A DNA stretch of 64,000 nt, taken from NCBI RefSeq assembly GCF_004216665.1, contig NZ_SGWY01000002.1:410685-474684 (forward strand), given 5' to 3'. Positions 20,323-29,897 of the stretch are shown one piece after another. The translations under genes and the position numbers were made by a program. The notes beneath the pieces are model-generated. The model made no database searches. It saw nothing but the letters and a program-made list of their open reading frames with translations, and was not told where the DNA came from. How positions within the stretch are numbered: position 1 is the stretch's first letter; each line of letters begins with the position of its first letter. Source of the DNA: Agromyces ramosus (GTDB lineage Bacteria > Actinomycetota > Actinomycetes > Actinomycetales > Microbacteriaceae).

Positions 20323-21909
20323 ATGGCTACCTTCGGAAACCTGTCTGACCGCCTCGCCGAGACCTTCAAGAACCTCCGCACCAAGGGCAAGCTGTCGGCG
20401 GCCGACGTCGACGGCACCGTCCGCGAGATCCGCCGCGCGCTCCTCGACGCCGACGTCTCGCTCGACGTGGTCAAGCAGTTCACGGCGCACGTGCGCGAGC
20501 GCGCCCTCGGCGACGAGGTCAACAAGGCCCTGAACCCGGCGCAGCAGGTCGTGCAGATCGTGAACGAGGAGCTGGTCGCGATCCTCGGCGGCGAGCAGCG
20601 CCGCCTGGTGTTCGCGAAGAATCCGCCGACCGTGATCATGCTCGCCGGCCTGCAGGGCGCCGGCAAGACGACGCTCGCGGGCAAGCTCGCGAAGTGGCTC
20701 GTCAAGGACGGCCACACGCCGATGCTCGTGGCGGCCGACCTCCAGCGTCCGAACGCCGTGAACCAGCTGCAGGTCGTGGGTGCGCAGGCCGGCGTGCCGG
20801 TGTTCGCTCCCGAGCCCGGCAACGGCGTCGGCGATCCGGTGCGCGTGGCCAAGGACTCCGTGAAGCAGGCCGAGCGGTCGCAGCACGACGTGGTCATCAT
20901 CGACACCGCCGGCCGCCTCGGCGTCGACGCCGAGATGATGAAGCAGGCCGCGAACATCCGCAAGGCGACGGACCCCGACGAGGTGCTGTTCGTCATCGAC
21001 GCCATGATCGGGCAGGACGCCGTGACGACGGCGAAGGCGTTCCAGGAGGGCGTGGACTTCACCGGCGTCGTGCTGTCGAAGCTCGACGGCGACGCGCGAG
21101 GCGGCGCGGCGCTCAGCGTGGCCTCCGTCACCGGACGCCCCATCATCTTCGCCTCCACCGGCGAGGGCCTCGACGACTTCGAGCCCTTCCACCCCGACCG
21201 CATGGCGAGCCGCATCCTCGACCTCGGCGACATCCTCACCCTCATCGAGCAGGCCCAGCAGGCCTTCGACGAGGAGGAGGCCATGAAGGTCGCCGAGAAG
21301 CTCGCGACCGAGCAGTTCACGCTCGAGGACTTCCTCGCGCAGATGCAGCAGCTCCGCGGCGCCGGGTCGATCAAGAAGATGCTCGGCATGCTTCCCGGTG
21401 CGGGCGGCATGAAGCAGCAGCTCGAGAACTTCGACGAGCGCGAGATCGTGCGCACCGAGGCGATCATCCAGTCGATGACGGTCGCCGAGCGTCGCAACCC
21501 CAAGCTCCTGAACGGCTCGCGGCGCCTGCGCATCGCGAGGGGCTCCGGCATGACGGTCACCGACGTCAACCAGCTGGTGCAGCGCTTCGAGCAGGCCGCC
21601 AAGATGATGAAGACCGTCGCGCGCGGCGGCATGCCGCAGGTCCCCGGCATGGGTCCGATCCCGGGTGGCGGCGGCTACGGCGGCGGCAAGCGCCAGGCGG
21701 CCAAGGGCAAGAAGAAGGGGTCGGGCTCGCGTTCGGGCAACCCGGCCAAGCGCGCCGCCGAGAACGCCGCGATCGCATCGGGCGCGGCCCCGGCCGGTCA
21801 GGGGTCGGCTCCGAAGGGGTCGGGCTTCGGCCTCGGGGGCGGCGGCGCCGCGAAGCCGGCTCCGAGCGAGGAGGAGCTCGCGGCCATGCAGAAGTTCCTG
21901 GGCCGCTAG
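20323..21909 (+). CDS. ffh: Signal recognition particle protein Ffh (SRP54)
   Basis: Ffh binds 4.5S RNA and nascent signal sequences and docks on FtsY. The 528-residue protein has an N domain (1-85), G domain with GLQGAGKTTLAGKLA near 107, AADLQRPNAVNQL, DTAGRLGVDAEMM near 189, SKLDGDARGGAAL near 246, and a methionine-rich M domain (about 325-435) including GSRRLRIARGSG. The C-terminal 90 residues are Gly/Lys/Ala-rich and unstructured, longer than in many Ffh proteins. A TACAAT -10 (20307-20312) lies 10 nt before the ATG, with GAAGG in between, so the leader is only a few nucleotides. The stop is 9 bp from the convergent DUF305 gene. Confidence 0.98.
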   Translation: MATFGNLSDRLAETFKNLRTKGKLSAADVDGTVREIRRALLDADVSLDVVKQFTAHVRERALGDEVNKALNPAQQVVQIVNEELVAILGGEQRRLVFAKNPPTVIMLAGLQGAGKTTLAGKLAKWLVKDGHTPMLVAADLQRPNAVNQLQVVGAQAGVPVFAPEPGNGVGDPVRVAKDSVKQAERSQHDVVIIDTAGRLGVDAEMMKQAANIRKATDPDEVLFVIDAMIGQDAVTTAKAFQEGVDFTGVVLSKLDGDARGGAALSVASVTGRPIIFASTGEGLDDFEPFHPDRMASRILDLGDILTLIEQAQQAFDEEEAMKVAEKLATEQFTLEDFLAQMQQLRGAGSIKKMLGMLPGAGGMKQQLENFDEREIVRTEAIIQSMTVAERRNPKLLNGSRRLRIARGSGMTVTDVNQLVQRFEQAAKMMKTVARGGMPQVPGMGPIPGGGGYGGGKRQAAKGKKKGSGSRSGNPAKRAAENAAIASGAAPAGQGSAPKGSGFGLGGGGAAKPAPSEEELAAMQKFLGR

Positions 21910-21918
21910 CAGCCCGGG

Positions 21919-22590
21919 TCACCCCGCCGGAAGTCGCGCCTCGATCTCGAGCAATCGGTCGATCTCCAGCGCCTGGGACGTGGCGATGGCGCGCGCCCAC
22001 CGAGCGACCGCGGGGTCGCCCGATTCGGCGAGCCGCGCCTCCGACATCAGCAGCGCTCCCCGGTGGTGGGGGATCATCGCCGACACGAAGAGTCGATCGA
22101 ACGCACCGCCCTCCAGTTCCGCCGCGCGGTCGATCGTCGACCGGCTGATCTCGCCGGCCATCGACTCGGCGTGCTCGTGCCCGGCCGCGGCGTCGTCGGC
22201 GGAGCGGCGGCGCTCCAGCCACCCGCGCATCGACTCGGCCTCCGCCGCCTGGGTGACCGCGATGAGGCCGGCCAGGTCGGCGAGCTCGGGGTCGGCGACC
22301 CGGCCGGGCGCGAGCTCGGCGAGCTCCACCGCCTGTTCGTGATGCTCCACCATCGTCGCGATGAACGCGACGTCGGCGCTGGTCGTCTCGCCGTCGCCGG
22401 TCGTCGTCCCGTCCGCGTCCGGGCGCGCCGAGTCGTCGGACTCCGCGCCGTCGGGCGGCGCCGGCGTGACGAAGTCGGTGCCCGAGGGGTCGGGTGCCGG
22501 TCCGGTGCATCCCGATGCGCCGACCGCCATGAGCGTCGCGACCGCGATGCCGAACGCCCGCACCGCCGCGGCACGGATCGTGGGCGTCAC
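21919..22590 (-). CDS. DUF305 lipoprotein
   Basis: A 223-residue protein with an N-terminal signal peptide ending in a plausible lipobox AVGASGC (Cys near residue 26), so it is probably lipid-anchored outside the membrane. Two DUF305 halves follow, each with a HH motif: TMVEHHEQAVELAELAP near 78 and AMIPHHRGALLMSE near 170. DUF305 is a four-helix ferritin-like bundle; some members are linked to metal handling, but no role is demonstrated here. Translation starts at a GTG overlapping the stop of the LVIVD-repeat gene (GTGA), so the two are coupled. Confidence 0.88.
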   Translation of the reverse strand: MTPTIRAAAVRAFGIAVATLMAVGASGCTGPAPDPSGTDFVTPAPPDGAESDDSARPDADGTTTGDGETTSADVAFIATMVEHHEQAVELAELAPGRVADPELADLAGLIAVTQAAEAESMRGWLERRRSADDAAAGHEHAESMAGEISRSTIDRAAELEGGAFDRLFVSAMIPHHRGALLMSEARLAESGDPAVARWARAIATSQALEIDRLLEIEARLPAG

Positions 22591-24467
22591 CGGGCCACCC
22601 GACGACGTCGGCGCCACGCGATCGCCGCGTGGTACGCGAGTGCGACGCCGAACGGCAGCAGGACGAGCAGCCACCAGGCGCTGCCGCCCGTGGCACGCGT
22701 CTCGGCGGCATCGGGCGCGTGCTGCGGCGAGGACGACGCGACGACCACGCTCGCGAGGGCGATCCGCGGCGCGGACGCGTCGCCCCGCACGACGATGTCG
22801 TAGCGCCCGGGCTCGAGCGGACCGGGGAGGGCGACGGTGGTGGCGGCGAGCGAGCCGTCGGCCCCGGCGGCGGCCGTCGCGAGCACCGCCTGCGTCGGCA
22901 TCCACCACACGTCGGCCGTCTCGCCCGGCGTGAGCGAGCCGGGCGGCAGCGACACCGTGACCTCAGCGGCATCCGTCGGCTCGATCGCGGCCGGCTCGAC
23001 CGACAGCGTCTCGAGCGGTGCTCGCTCCGCGGCCGCGGTGGGGACCACCGGCGCCGCACGCCACACCCACGAGTACGCCGGCTGCGTCTGCGGGTTCAGG
23101 CCCGTGTCGTCGTACCTGGCGGCATCCGCGAACACCGGGTCGGTGAGCCGCAGCACCTCGAGGCCCTCGTACATGTCGCTCGCGTAGAGGTAGCCGTCGT
23201 AGTGGTAGACCGACCAGATGCCCGCCGTGTAGTCCATCGAGTACCCGTAGTCGGGCCGATCGAACCACGTCAGCTCCACGGGCGCGGCCGGGTCGGTGAG
23301 GTCGACGACCGAGACGCCGCCCTCGAGCCAGGCCTGCGCGATGATGAACCGCCCGGGCACCGGCACCAGTCCGCCGGAGTGCGCAACGCACTTCTCGAGG
23401 TCGGATTGGGCGCGGGGCAGCTTGTAGGTGCCCGCCTTCACGAGCCCGTCGGGCTGGATGAGCCACACGGCGTCGGCGCCCCGGTCGGCTCCGAACGCCG
23501 GCGAGCAGGTGTTGATGAAGCCGTCGCCGAGCTCGTCCTGGAAGACGATGCGCGTGGCGTCGTTGTCGAAGATGCCCGAGTGCCAGAACGTGACCGCGGG
23601 GTCGCGGACGCGCTGCAGCACCACGGGAGCCAGCGGGTCCGCGATCGAGAGCAGCAGTCCGTCGCCGCGGCAGGCCGCGACCGCGAGCCCCTTCGCCGGG
23701 TAGGCGGTGATGTCGTGGCATCCGGTGGTCGAACGCGTCTCGGCGCCCCCCGGCACCCGGTCCTCGGGCCCGAAGGCGGTCTCGTCGTCGAACAGGTCGA
23801 GCTCGCCCACGATCGCGGCGTCCTCGGGGGCCGCGAGCGGCACCTCCATGATCTGCAGCGGGTTGCGACCCGTGCAGTTGAGCGAGGCACCACGGCTGTA
23901 GGCGTTCATGTAGACGAAGACGCGGTCGGCGCTCGCCGGATCGGGGACCACGGTGTGGGTGTGCCCGCCGCAGCGCGTGCGCACGGCGGCGGCGTAGCGG
24001 GGCGCGCGGGGATCGCTGATGTCGAAGACGCGCAGTCCCTCCCAGTTCTCCGTGGTCTCGGGCACCCGTGCCGCCTCGCAGGAGTCGTCGGACATCGTCT
24101 CGTCGATCGAGATGAGCACCAGGTCGCCGACGGTGCTGATGTCGCCCTGGCCGCCCGGGCACGAGACGGCGCTGACGAGCTCCGGGGCCGCGGGATCGGC
24201 GATGTCCCAGATCGAGAACCCGGCGTAGTTGCCCTGCACGAGGTAGTCGCCCGTGAAGGCCAGGTCGGAGTTGATGAAGTCGGCGTCGTCGCCCTGCCGG
24301 AACGGGTTGTCGCGGTGCGCCACCCACTCCAGCCCCGGGCCGATCGACGGCTCGCGCTCGGCGGATGCGGCAAGGGCGGGCGGCGCGAGCAGCACCGCGG
24401 CGACGCCGAGCGCGACCAGGCAGGCCGTGGCCGATCTCGCACGCGACGCAGCGCGACCGGCCCGCAT
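22587..24467 (-). CDS. LVIVD-repeat beta-propeller surface protein with C-terminal membrane anchor
   Basis: The 626-residue product has an N-terminal signal peptide (about residues 1-35, ending PPALAASA), then an extracellular propeller built from LVIVD-type repeats: FSIWDIADPAAPELV, LRVFDISDPRAPRYA, LLLSIADPLAPVVL, VSVVDLTDPAAPVEL. A beta-sandwich linker follows and one hydrophobic helix near 595-615 precedes a final Arg-rich tail, the usual membrane stop-transfer arrangement. Such proteins are secreted and anchored in actinobacteria, with unknown ligand. The gene overlaps the downstream DUF305 lipoprotein, so both likely act together at the cell surface. Confidence 0.87.
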   Translation of the reverse strand: MRAGRAASRARSATACLVALGVAAVLLAPPALAASAEREPSIGPGLEWVAHRDNPFRQGDDADFINSDLAFTGDYLVQGNYAGFSIWDIADPAAPELVSAVSCPGGQGDISTVGDLVLISIDETMSDDSCEAARVPETTENWEGLRVFDISDPRAPRYAAAVRTRCGGHTHTVVPDPASADRVFVYMNAYSRGASLNCTGRNPLQIMEVPLAAPEDAAIVGELDLFDDETAFGPEDRVPGGAETRSTTGCHDITAYPAKGLAVAACRGDGLLLSIADPLAPVVLQRVRDPAVTFWHSGIFDNDATRIVFQDELGDGFINTCSPAFGADRGADAVWLIQPDGLVKAGTYKLPRAQSDLEKCVAHSGGLVPVPGRFIIAQAWLEGGVSVVDLTDPAAPVELTWFDRPDYGYSMDYTAGIWSVYHYDGYLYASDMYEGLEVLRLTDPVFADAARYDDTGLNPQTQPAYSWVWRAAPVVPTAAAERAPLETLSVEPAAIEPTDAAEVTVSLPPGSLTPGETADVWWMPTQAVLATAAAGADGSLAATTVALPGPLEPGRYDIVVRGDASAPRIALASVVVASSSPQHAPDAAETRATGGSAWWLLVLLPFGVALAYHAAIAWRRRRRVAR

Positions 24468-24469
24468 GC

Positions 24470-25282
24470 TCAGACCAGCTGGTCGCCGTCGCGGCGCACC
24501 GGTGCGTCGCCGAGGAACGCCACCAGGCCCTCGTCGCGCAGCAGCTCGATGGGCCGGGGGCCGGTATCCGCGCGGCGAAGGATCTCCTCGCCGGGCAACG
24601 GCGAAGCGGATGCCGCGAGCACGACGTTGCCGAGGCTGGTGCCCGCGATGACGGCGGGGGAGGCGAGGGCGAGCACGTCGTCGTGGACCGAGGCGAGGGT
24701 GGCGGCGACCTCGCGGCTCATGTCGAGCCCCGCCGTCGCGAGCGTGTTGACGAGGACGATCGCGTCGGGCGCCATGAGCTGGTCGAGCTCCCGGAAGAAC
24801 TCGAGGGTCGACATGTGCCGGGGTGAGACGCTGCCGGAGAACACGTCGACGATGGCGAGGTCGTAGCCGCCGCCGGTGCGGGCGGCCCGCTCGACCGCCG
24901 CGCGCCCGTCGTCGAACTCGACGGTGAGCTCGACGTCGTCGGCGAGCGGGAGCACCTCGAGCACGAACTCGAGGAGTTCGCGGTGCAGCTCCACGACGTG
25001 CTGCACCGAGCCCGGACGGGTGGCGCCGATGTAGCGCGGCACGGTGAGGGCACCACCCCCGAGGTGCAGCACGCGGACCGGCCGGCCGGCCTCGCGGCAT
25101 CCGTCGATCACCGCCGCGATGAGCCGGGTGTACTCGAGCTGGAGGTCGAGCGGATCGAGCGGGTTGACGTGCGACTGCGTGGTGCCCTCGATGACGAGGG
25201 AGTAGCCGCCGTTCGTGCCGCGCTCGGGAAGCAGGCGCGCACTCACCTGCTCGCCGTCGAGTTCGAGTCGGGGATCGCCCAT
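24470..25282 (-). CDS. Spermidine-synthase-fold protein of unknown substrate
   Basis: The 270-residue protein has the SAM-methyltransferase/spermidine-synthase fold: nucleotide loop VLHLGGGALTVPRYI near residue 75, an acidic DDGRAAVE near 120, and DLAIVDVFSGSVSP near 137. The polyamine-synthase catalytic motif around D-x-x-D-P-x-G-P is not conserved (VFSGSVSP instead), so it may not make spermidine. It lies 2 bp upstream of the LVIVD-repeat gene and is almost certainly co-transcribed with it. No Shine-Dalgarno stands out beside the ATG at 25282. Fused MFS/spermidine-synthase-like proteins of unknown role share this domain. Confidence 0.8.
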   Translation of the reverse strand: MGDPRLELDGEQVSARLLPERGTNGGYSLVIEGTTQSHVNPLDPLDLQLEYTRLIAAVIDGCREAGRPVRVLHLGGGALTVPRYIGATRPGSVQHVVELHRELLEFVLEVLPLADDVELTVEFDDGRAAVERAARTGGGYDLAIVDVFSGSVSPRHMSTLEFFRELDQLMAPDAIVLVNTLATAGLDMSREVAATLASVHDDVLALASPAVIAGTSLGNVVLAASASPLPGEEILRRADTGPRPIELLRDEGLVAFLGDAPVRRDGDQLV

Positions 25283-25379
25283 GCCTCCCACACTAGGTCG
25301 GGGGCGCACGGCGGGCCAGATGCCGCGTCGACATCGGGATCATCGGGGTGGAGTTCGCTGCCGGGCCACCGGGAGTGCC

Positions 25380-25456
25380 TAAGATGTGCGGCAAGAGCCG
25401 TGGTGACCGAAGGCGGGGCGGCATCCGCGCCGGCCACCGCGGTGGATGGAGGCAGA
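25380..25456 (+). promoter_or_regulatory. Putative promoter and leader of the FemAB-like gene
   Basis: TAAGAT (25380-25385) is the best -10 in the 174-bp divergent region. Initiation near 25392 would give a 65-nt leader ending in GGAGGCAGA before the GTG. No -35 is convincing. Confidence 0.3.
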
Positions 25457-26479
25457 GTGCAGGCGGCCCAGTCGCAGCAGATGGCGGTCGCGTGGGACGA
25501 CCGCGTTCTCGGCGCGCACAGCACGCCCCATTTCATGCAGTCGAGCACGTGGGAGGCGGTGCGATCGTCCGGTCCGTGGCACGTCTCGCGGCGTGGGCTC
25601 GGCACCGATCGTGACTTCCCGGTGCTCGTCTTCGAGCGCCTGGCCGAGGGCTTCGGCCTCTTCCAGCACCTGCCGCGGGTGAGCGGCCTCGCCCCCGCCG
25701 ACGTCGCACCCCTGACCGAGCGGATCCGGGCCGAGCGCGGCACGGCGTTCGCCACCAAGATCGAGGTGCACCAACCCCGCGATGGGGCACTCGAGGCGGC
25801 CTTCCTCGAGCAGGGCTGGCAGCCCGCCAAGGCGTCGCAGTACCGCCACGCGGTCATCGTCGACACCTCCGTCAGCGAGGAGGAGATCCTCGCCAACATG
25901 AAGAAGCGCGCCCGCGCCGAGATCCGGGTCGCCGAGCGCCACGGCGTCGTCGTCGGGCGGGCCGAGCTCGATGACGCCAACCGGGCACGCATGATCGACC
26001 TCGTCCGCGAGACCGAGGAGCGTTCTGGCGCCTTCTTCCGCGGTGACGGCTACCTCGAGACGGTGTGGTCGGCCTTCGTCGCAGACGACCGCGGCCAGCT
26101 CTACTTCGCCCGCTACGACGGCCAGGTCGTCGCCGGCGCCTTCATCGCCCGCTACGGGCCGAACGCCTGGTACAAGGACGGCGGCTCGACGCGCGACCAG
26201 CCGCAGCTCATGGCCTCGCGCCTGCTGCAGTGGTGCATCATCCGCGATCTGGCCGCCGACGGCATCGAGCGGTACGACCTGGGCCACGTGCCGCCGCCGG
26301 GTGAGCCGGATGCCCCGGGGCAGGGCGTGCTCGTCTTCAAGAGCGCCTTCGCGCGCGACGTGCTGGAGTACATGCCCGCCTTCCAGCTCTCCCACGAGGA
26401 GCGAGGGGAGACGTGGCGACGCGGTGAGGGCGCGTTCCTCGCGGCGTACCTCGAGCGCACCGGCGACTACTGGTACTGA
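25457..26479 (+). CDS. FemAB-like aminoacyl/peptidyl transferase (peptidoglycan bridge family)
   Basis: The 340-residue protein has two GNAT-like lobes and matches the FemABX/BioF2-type layout: HFMQSSTWEAVRSSGPWHVS near residue 28, EILANMKKRARAEIRVAERHG near 145-165 with the typical basic helix, GAFIARYGPNAWYKDGGST near 225, and ARDVLEYMPAFQL near the C-terminus. FemX-type enzymes add amino acids to the stem peptide of lipid II using aminoacyl-tRNA. Microbacteriaceae-type B peptidoglycans do use cross-bridge residues, so the role is plausible but unproven. The start GTG at 25457 follows TGGAGGCAGA, a good Shine-Dalgarno. An upstream GTG at 25403 would add 18 residues. Confidence 0.83.
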   Translation: MQAAQSQQMAVAWDDRVLGAHSTPHFMQSSTWEAVRSSGPWHVSRRGLGTDRDFPVLVFERLAEGFGLFQHLPRVSGLAPADVAPLTERIRAERGTAFATKIEVHQPRDGALEAAFLEQGWQPAKASQYRHAVIVDTSVSEEEILANMKKRARAEIRVAERHGVVVGRAELDDANRARMIDLVRETEERSGAFFRGDGYLETVWSAFVADDRGQLYFARYDGQVVAGAFIARYGPNAWYKDGGSTRDQPQLMASRLLQWCIIRDLAADGIERYDLGHVPPPGEPDAPGQGVLVFKSAFARDVLEYMPAFQLSHEERGETWRRGEGAFLAAYLERTGDYWY

Positions 26480-26516
26480 CCGGGCCGCGGCGAACCGCCG
26501 CAGCGCCGTGCGAATC

Positions 26517-26536
26517 TACTTACAACGCTGTAAGTA
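26517..26536. promoter_or_regulatory. Perfect inverted-repeat operator upstream of the GH1 gene
   Basis: TACTTACA, spacer ACGC, TGTAAGTA: perfect 8-bp arms, 76 bp before the beta-glucosidase ATG. This form is typical of TetR-family operators. No TetR gene is in the window. A TACAGT -10 (26556-26561) follows with the operator covering the expected -35 position, so repression by steric block is the simplest reading. Confidence 0.6.
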
Positions 26537-26611
26537 ACCCGGATGCCGAACGCGCTACAGTGAACCGGGCGGCACAGCGGATGCCGCGACTCGACGACTT
26601 GGAGCACCACG

Positions 26612-28045
26612 ATGACGACCGGCTCGGCCGACTACCGCGACGCGGGACTCACCTTCCCCGACGACTTCCTGTTCGGATCGGCCACCGCGTCGTACCAGAT
26701 CGAGGGCGCCGTGCAGGAGGACGGCCGCGGGCCGTCCATCTGGGACACGTTCAGCCACACGCCGGGCAAGGTGTGGAACGACGACACCGGCGACGTCGCC
26801 GACGACCACTACCACCGGCTCGACGCCGACCTCGACCTCATGGCCGACCTCGGCCTCGAAGCGTACCGATTCTCGATCGCGTGGCCCCGCATCCAGCCGA
26901 CCGGCCGCGGACCGGCCAACGAGGCCGGGCTGGCGTTCTACGAGCGGCTCGTCGACGGGCTCATCGCCCGCGGCATCCGGCCGATCGCGACGCTCTACCA
27001 CTGGGACCTCCCGCAGGCCCTCGAGGACGAGGGCGGGTGGGCGAACCGCGCCACCGCCGAGGCCTTCGCCGACTACGCCCGCATCGTGGGGGAGCGGCTC
27101 GGCGACCGCATCGCGGTGTGGACCACGCTCAACGAGCCGTGGTGCAGCGCCTACCTCGGCTACGGCTCCGGAGCGCACGCGCCCGGCCTGCTCGACGGCG
27201 CGAAGGCGCTCGCCGCGGTGCACCATCTCAACCTCGCACACGGGCTCGCGGTCGCGGCGCTGCGCGACGTCGTGACGAACGACCCCGGCTACTCGATCAC
27301 GCTCAACCTGCACGTGATCCGCCCGTCGGGCCCGACCGGCGCCGAGGCGGCCCGCCGCATCGACGGCCTCGCGAACCGGGTGTTCCTCGGCCCGCTGCTC
27401 GACGGCGAGTACCCGGCCGACGTGATCGCCGACACGGCCGAGGTCACCGACTGGTCGTTCGTGAAGCCCGGCGACACCGAGCTCATCCGCCAGCCCATCT
27501 CGCTGCTCGGCGTCAACTACTACTCGACCGTCACGGTGCAGATGTGGGACGGCGAGTCGCCGCGGGCCCACGCCGACGGCCACAAGGACATGGGCGGCAC
27601 ACCGTGGCCCGGTTCCGAGGACGTCGAGTTCCTCGTGCAGCCCGGTCCGTACACCGCGATGGGCTGGAACATCGACCCGTCGGGCCTGGAGGACCTGCTC
27701 GTCGCGCTGCACGAGGCGTACCCGACGCTGCCGCTGATGGTGACCGAGAACGGCGCGGCGTTCGACGACGTCGTGACCGAGGAGGCCGACGGCCCCGCCG
27801 TGCACGACGTCGACCGGATCGACTACCTGCGCCGCCACTTCACGGCCGCGCACCGCGCCATGGCACGCGGCGTCGACCTGCGCGGGTACCAGGTGTGGTC
27901 GCTCATGGACAACTTCGAGTGGGGCTACGGCTTCTCCAAGCGCTTCGGCATCGTGCGCGTCGACTACGACACGCTCGAGCGGCTGCCGAAGGACAGCGCG
28001 AAGTGGTACGCCGAGCTCATCCGCACGAGGTCGATCCCGGCCTAG
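26612..28045 (+). CDS. GH1 family beta-glucosidase
   Basis: The 477-residue cytoplasmic enzyme carries the GH1 signature throughout: [19 protein letters not shown] near residue 15, acid/base E175 in [11 protein letters not shown], and nucleophile E379 in [11 protein letters not shown]. Its length is typical for GH1 beta-glucosidases that hydrolyse cellobiose and other beta-linked oligosaccharides; no signal peptide is present. GGAG at about 26597 supplies a Shine-Dalgarno. Upstream lies a perfect palindromic operator, so expression is probably derepressed by a sugar effector through a regulator encoded elsewhere. The stop codon TAG shares its CTAG with the stop of the convergent YbdK gene. 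Confidence 0.95.
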   Translation: MTTGSADYRDAGLTFPDDFLFGSATASYQIEGAVQEDGRGPSIWDTFSHTPGKVWNDDTGDVADDHYHRLDADLDLMADLGLEAYRFSIAWPRIQPTGRGPANEAGLAFYERLVDGLIARGIRPIATLYHWDLPQALEDEGGWANRATAEAFADYARIVGERLGDRIAVWTTLNEPWCSAYLGYGSGAHAPGLLDGAKALAAVHHLNLAHGLAVAALRDVVTNDPGYSITLNLHVIRPSGPTGAEAARRIDGLANRVFLGPLLDGEYPADVIADTAEVTDWSFVKPGDTELIRQPISLLGVNYYSTVTVQMWDGESPRAHADGHKDMGGTPWPGSEDVEFLVQPGPYTAMGWNIDPSGLEDLLVALHEAYPTLPLMVTENGAAFDDVVTEEADGPAVHDVDRIDYLRRHFTAAHRAMARGVDLRGYQVWSLMDNFEWGYGFSKRFGIVRVDYDTLERLPKDSAKWYAELIRTRSIPA

Positions 28046-29250
28046 GTGGCAGGAACGGGCTCGGCTGAGTCGTCGGGCTCGGCCGAACGGCCCGACGCGG
28101 GCGGTTCCACCGGGGACACGCCCTCGCGCAGTTCCCGCGCGAGGTGCGCGACGACCGCGGTGAGGTCGCCGCCCGCGGCCTCGGCGACGCGCAGCTGCCG
28201 CTGGTAGCTCGCCCCGCGCTCCAGCGTTGCCCGCACGAGCTGCAGCTCGGCCTGGCAGCCGAGGCGTTCGGCCACCGGCACCAGGGTCGTGATGAGGTCG
28301 CGCAGGTCGTCGCCGACGAGCCGCTCGGTGCCCGCGACATCCGTGATGATCTCGGCGTCCATGCCGTACCGTGCGGCGCGCCACTTGTTCTCGCGCACGT
28401 ACCACGGCTGCAGCACGGTGAGCGTCTCGCCGTCGTCGAGGCGATCGCTCATCCAGTCGACGAGGCACTGCACGAGGGCGCCGATGGCCGCGATCTCGTT
28501 CGCGGTCGACACGCCGTCGCAGACGCGCACCTCGACCGTGCCCCACTTCGGGGACGGCCGGATGTCCCAGCGCACCTCGCTGTGGTCCTCGATGACGCCG
28601 GTGCGCACGAGGTCGTCGACGTACCGTTCGTAGGCCGGCCAGTCGGGCAGGGGGTAGGGCAGGCCCGCGGTGGGGAGCTGCTGGAACATGAGCGCGCGGT
28701 TCGAGGCGTACCCCGTCTCGACGCCGGCCCAGAACGGGCTCGACGCCGAGAGCGCCTGCAGGTGCGGCAGGTAGGCGAGGAGGCCGTCGAGGATGGGCAG
28801 GGCCTTGTCGCGGTCGTCGATGCCGACGTGCACGTGGATGCCCCAGATCATCATGTTGCGGCCCCACCAACGCGTGCGGTCGATGAGCTTGTGGTAGCGG
28901 GGCTTGTCGGTGAGGTGCTGGTCGTACCACTGGCTGAACGGATGCGATCCGCTGCACACGAGCTCGTACTCGCCGAGCTCGTCGATCACCGCGCGCACCT
29001 CGGCGAGCTGGCCCTCGAGGTCGGCGACCGCGTCGGCGACGCGCTCGTGCACGCCGCTCACGAGCTCGACCGTGTTGGTGAGCAGCTCCGACGTGATCGA
29101 CGGATGCGTCCCGCCCTCGCTGCGCTCGTCGAGCACCTGCAGCACGCGGTCCGCGATCGAGGCCAGCTCGCCGGTGGCGCGGTCGACGATCGCGACCTCC
29201 CACTCCAGGCCGATGGTCGACCTGGCCGAGCGGGCGAACTCGATGTGCAT
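28042..29250 (-). CDS. YbdK-type carboxylate-amine ligase (GCS2 family)
   Basis: The 402-residue protein belongs to glutamate-cysteine ligase family 2, with [19 protein letters not shown] near residue 12, [16 protein letters not shown] near 47, and [18 protein letters not shown] near 145 (the ATP-grasp-related GCS2 core). E. coli YbdK has weak gamma-glutamylcysteine synthetase activity; actinobacteria use mycothiol, so the natural substrates here are open. An ATTATC (rc GATAAT) at 29316-29321 can serve as -10 on the minus strand. It converges on the GH1 gene, and the two stops share one CTAG. Confidence 0.88.
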   Translation of the reverse strand: MHIEFARSARSTIGLEWEVAIVDRATGELASIADRVLQVLDERSEGGTHPSITSELLTNTVELVSGVHERVADAVADLEGQLAEVRAVIDELGEYELVCSGSHPFSQWYDQHLTDKPRYHKLIDRTRWWGRNMMIWGIHVHVGIDDRDKALPILDGLLAYLPHLQALSASSPFWAGVETGYASNRALMFQQLPTAGLPYPLPDWPAYERYVDDLVRTGVIEDHSEVRWDIRPSPKWGTVEVRVCDGVSTANEIAAIGALVQCLVDWMSDRLDDGETLTVLQPWYVRENKWRAARYGMDAEIITDVAGTERLVGDDLRDLITTLVPVAERLGCQAELQLVRATLERGASYQRQLRVAEAAGGDLTAVVAHLARELREGVSPVEPPASGRSAEPDDSAEPVPAT

Positions 29251-29473
29251 GCGCGGAACCCCTCCCGGCCGACGAATGCGCCGATGTCGGCCCATCATGG
29301 CATGCGACCCCGGCGATTATCCTTACGACGCGAAATCTGCAAGAATGGTCAGTCGAGTTCTGTACCGCCCGACCCTCTATCCGGCGCACAGGACCCCAGA
29401 GAGCTTCCGCCGAGTGTGCACCCCACGCTCACGGCTGTCAGTTCGCCCACCTCACAACATTTTCAGGAGAATT

Positions 29474-29893
29474 GTGGCTGTCAAGATCCGTCTCAAGCGC
29501 CTCGGCAAGATCCGTGCGCCGTACTACCGCATCGTCGTCGCCGACTCGCGCACCAAGCGCGACGGTCGCGTCATCGAGGAGATCGGCAAGTACCACCCCA
29601 CCCAGAACCCCTCGTTCATCGAGGTCGACTCCGACCGCGCCCAGTACTGGCTCTCCGTCGGCGCGCAGCCGACCGAGCAGGTCGCGGCGATCCTCAAGCT
29701 CACGGGCGACTGGGGCAGGTTCAAGGGCGACAAGGACGCCGTCTCGACCGTGCAGGTCGCTGAGCCCAAGGCCGCCTTCGTCGCCGACGAGAAGAAGAAG
29801 CCGGTGCTGAAGCCGAAGGCCGACAAGCCCGCGAAGGCCGAGGAGGCCCCTGCCGAGGCCGCAGCCGACGAGACCGCGACGGACGAGGCGTAA
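29474..29893 (+). CDS. rpsP: 30S ribosomal protein S16
   Basis: S16 is a primary 16S rRNA binder needed for 30S assembly. The 139-residue product starts at a GTG preceded by CAGGAGAATT, a strong Shine-Dalgarno, and reads [20 protein letters not shown] (short form: [20 protein letters not shown]). The conserved core covers residues 1-85; the remaining 50 residues form an Ala/Lys/Glu-rich tail absent in E. coli S16 (82 residues). The long tail is common in actinobacteria and is likely flexible. The 220 bp upstream contain the divergent promoter for the YbdK gene and the leader of this operon; no further gene is seen. Confidence 0.97.
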   Translation: MAVKIRLKRLGKIRAPYYRIVVADSRTKRDGRVIEEIGKYHPTQNPSFIEVDSDRAQYWLSVGAQPTEQVAAILKLTGDWGRFKGDKDAVSTVQVAEPKAAFVADEKKKPVLKPKADKPAKAEEAPAEAAADETATDEA

Positions 29894-29897
29894 GGCC

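Noticed and set aside
22587..25100. A single 837-codon protein from the LVIVD-repeat frame
   Set aside because: The first 210 residues overlap the spermidine-synthase-fold gene in another frame and are Arg/Ala-rich. The true start is the ATG at 24467 before a signal peptide.
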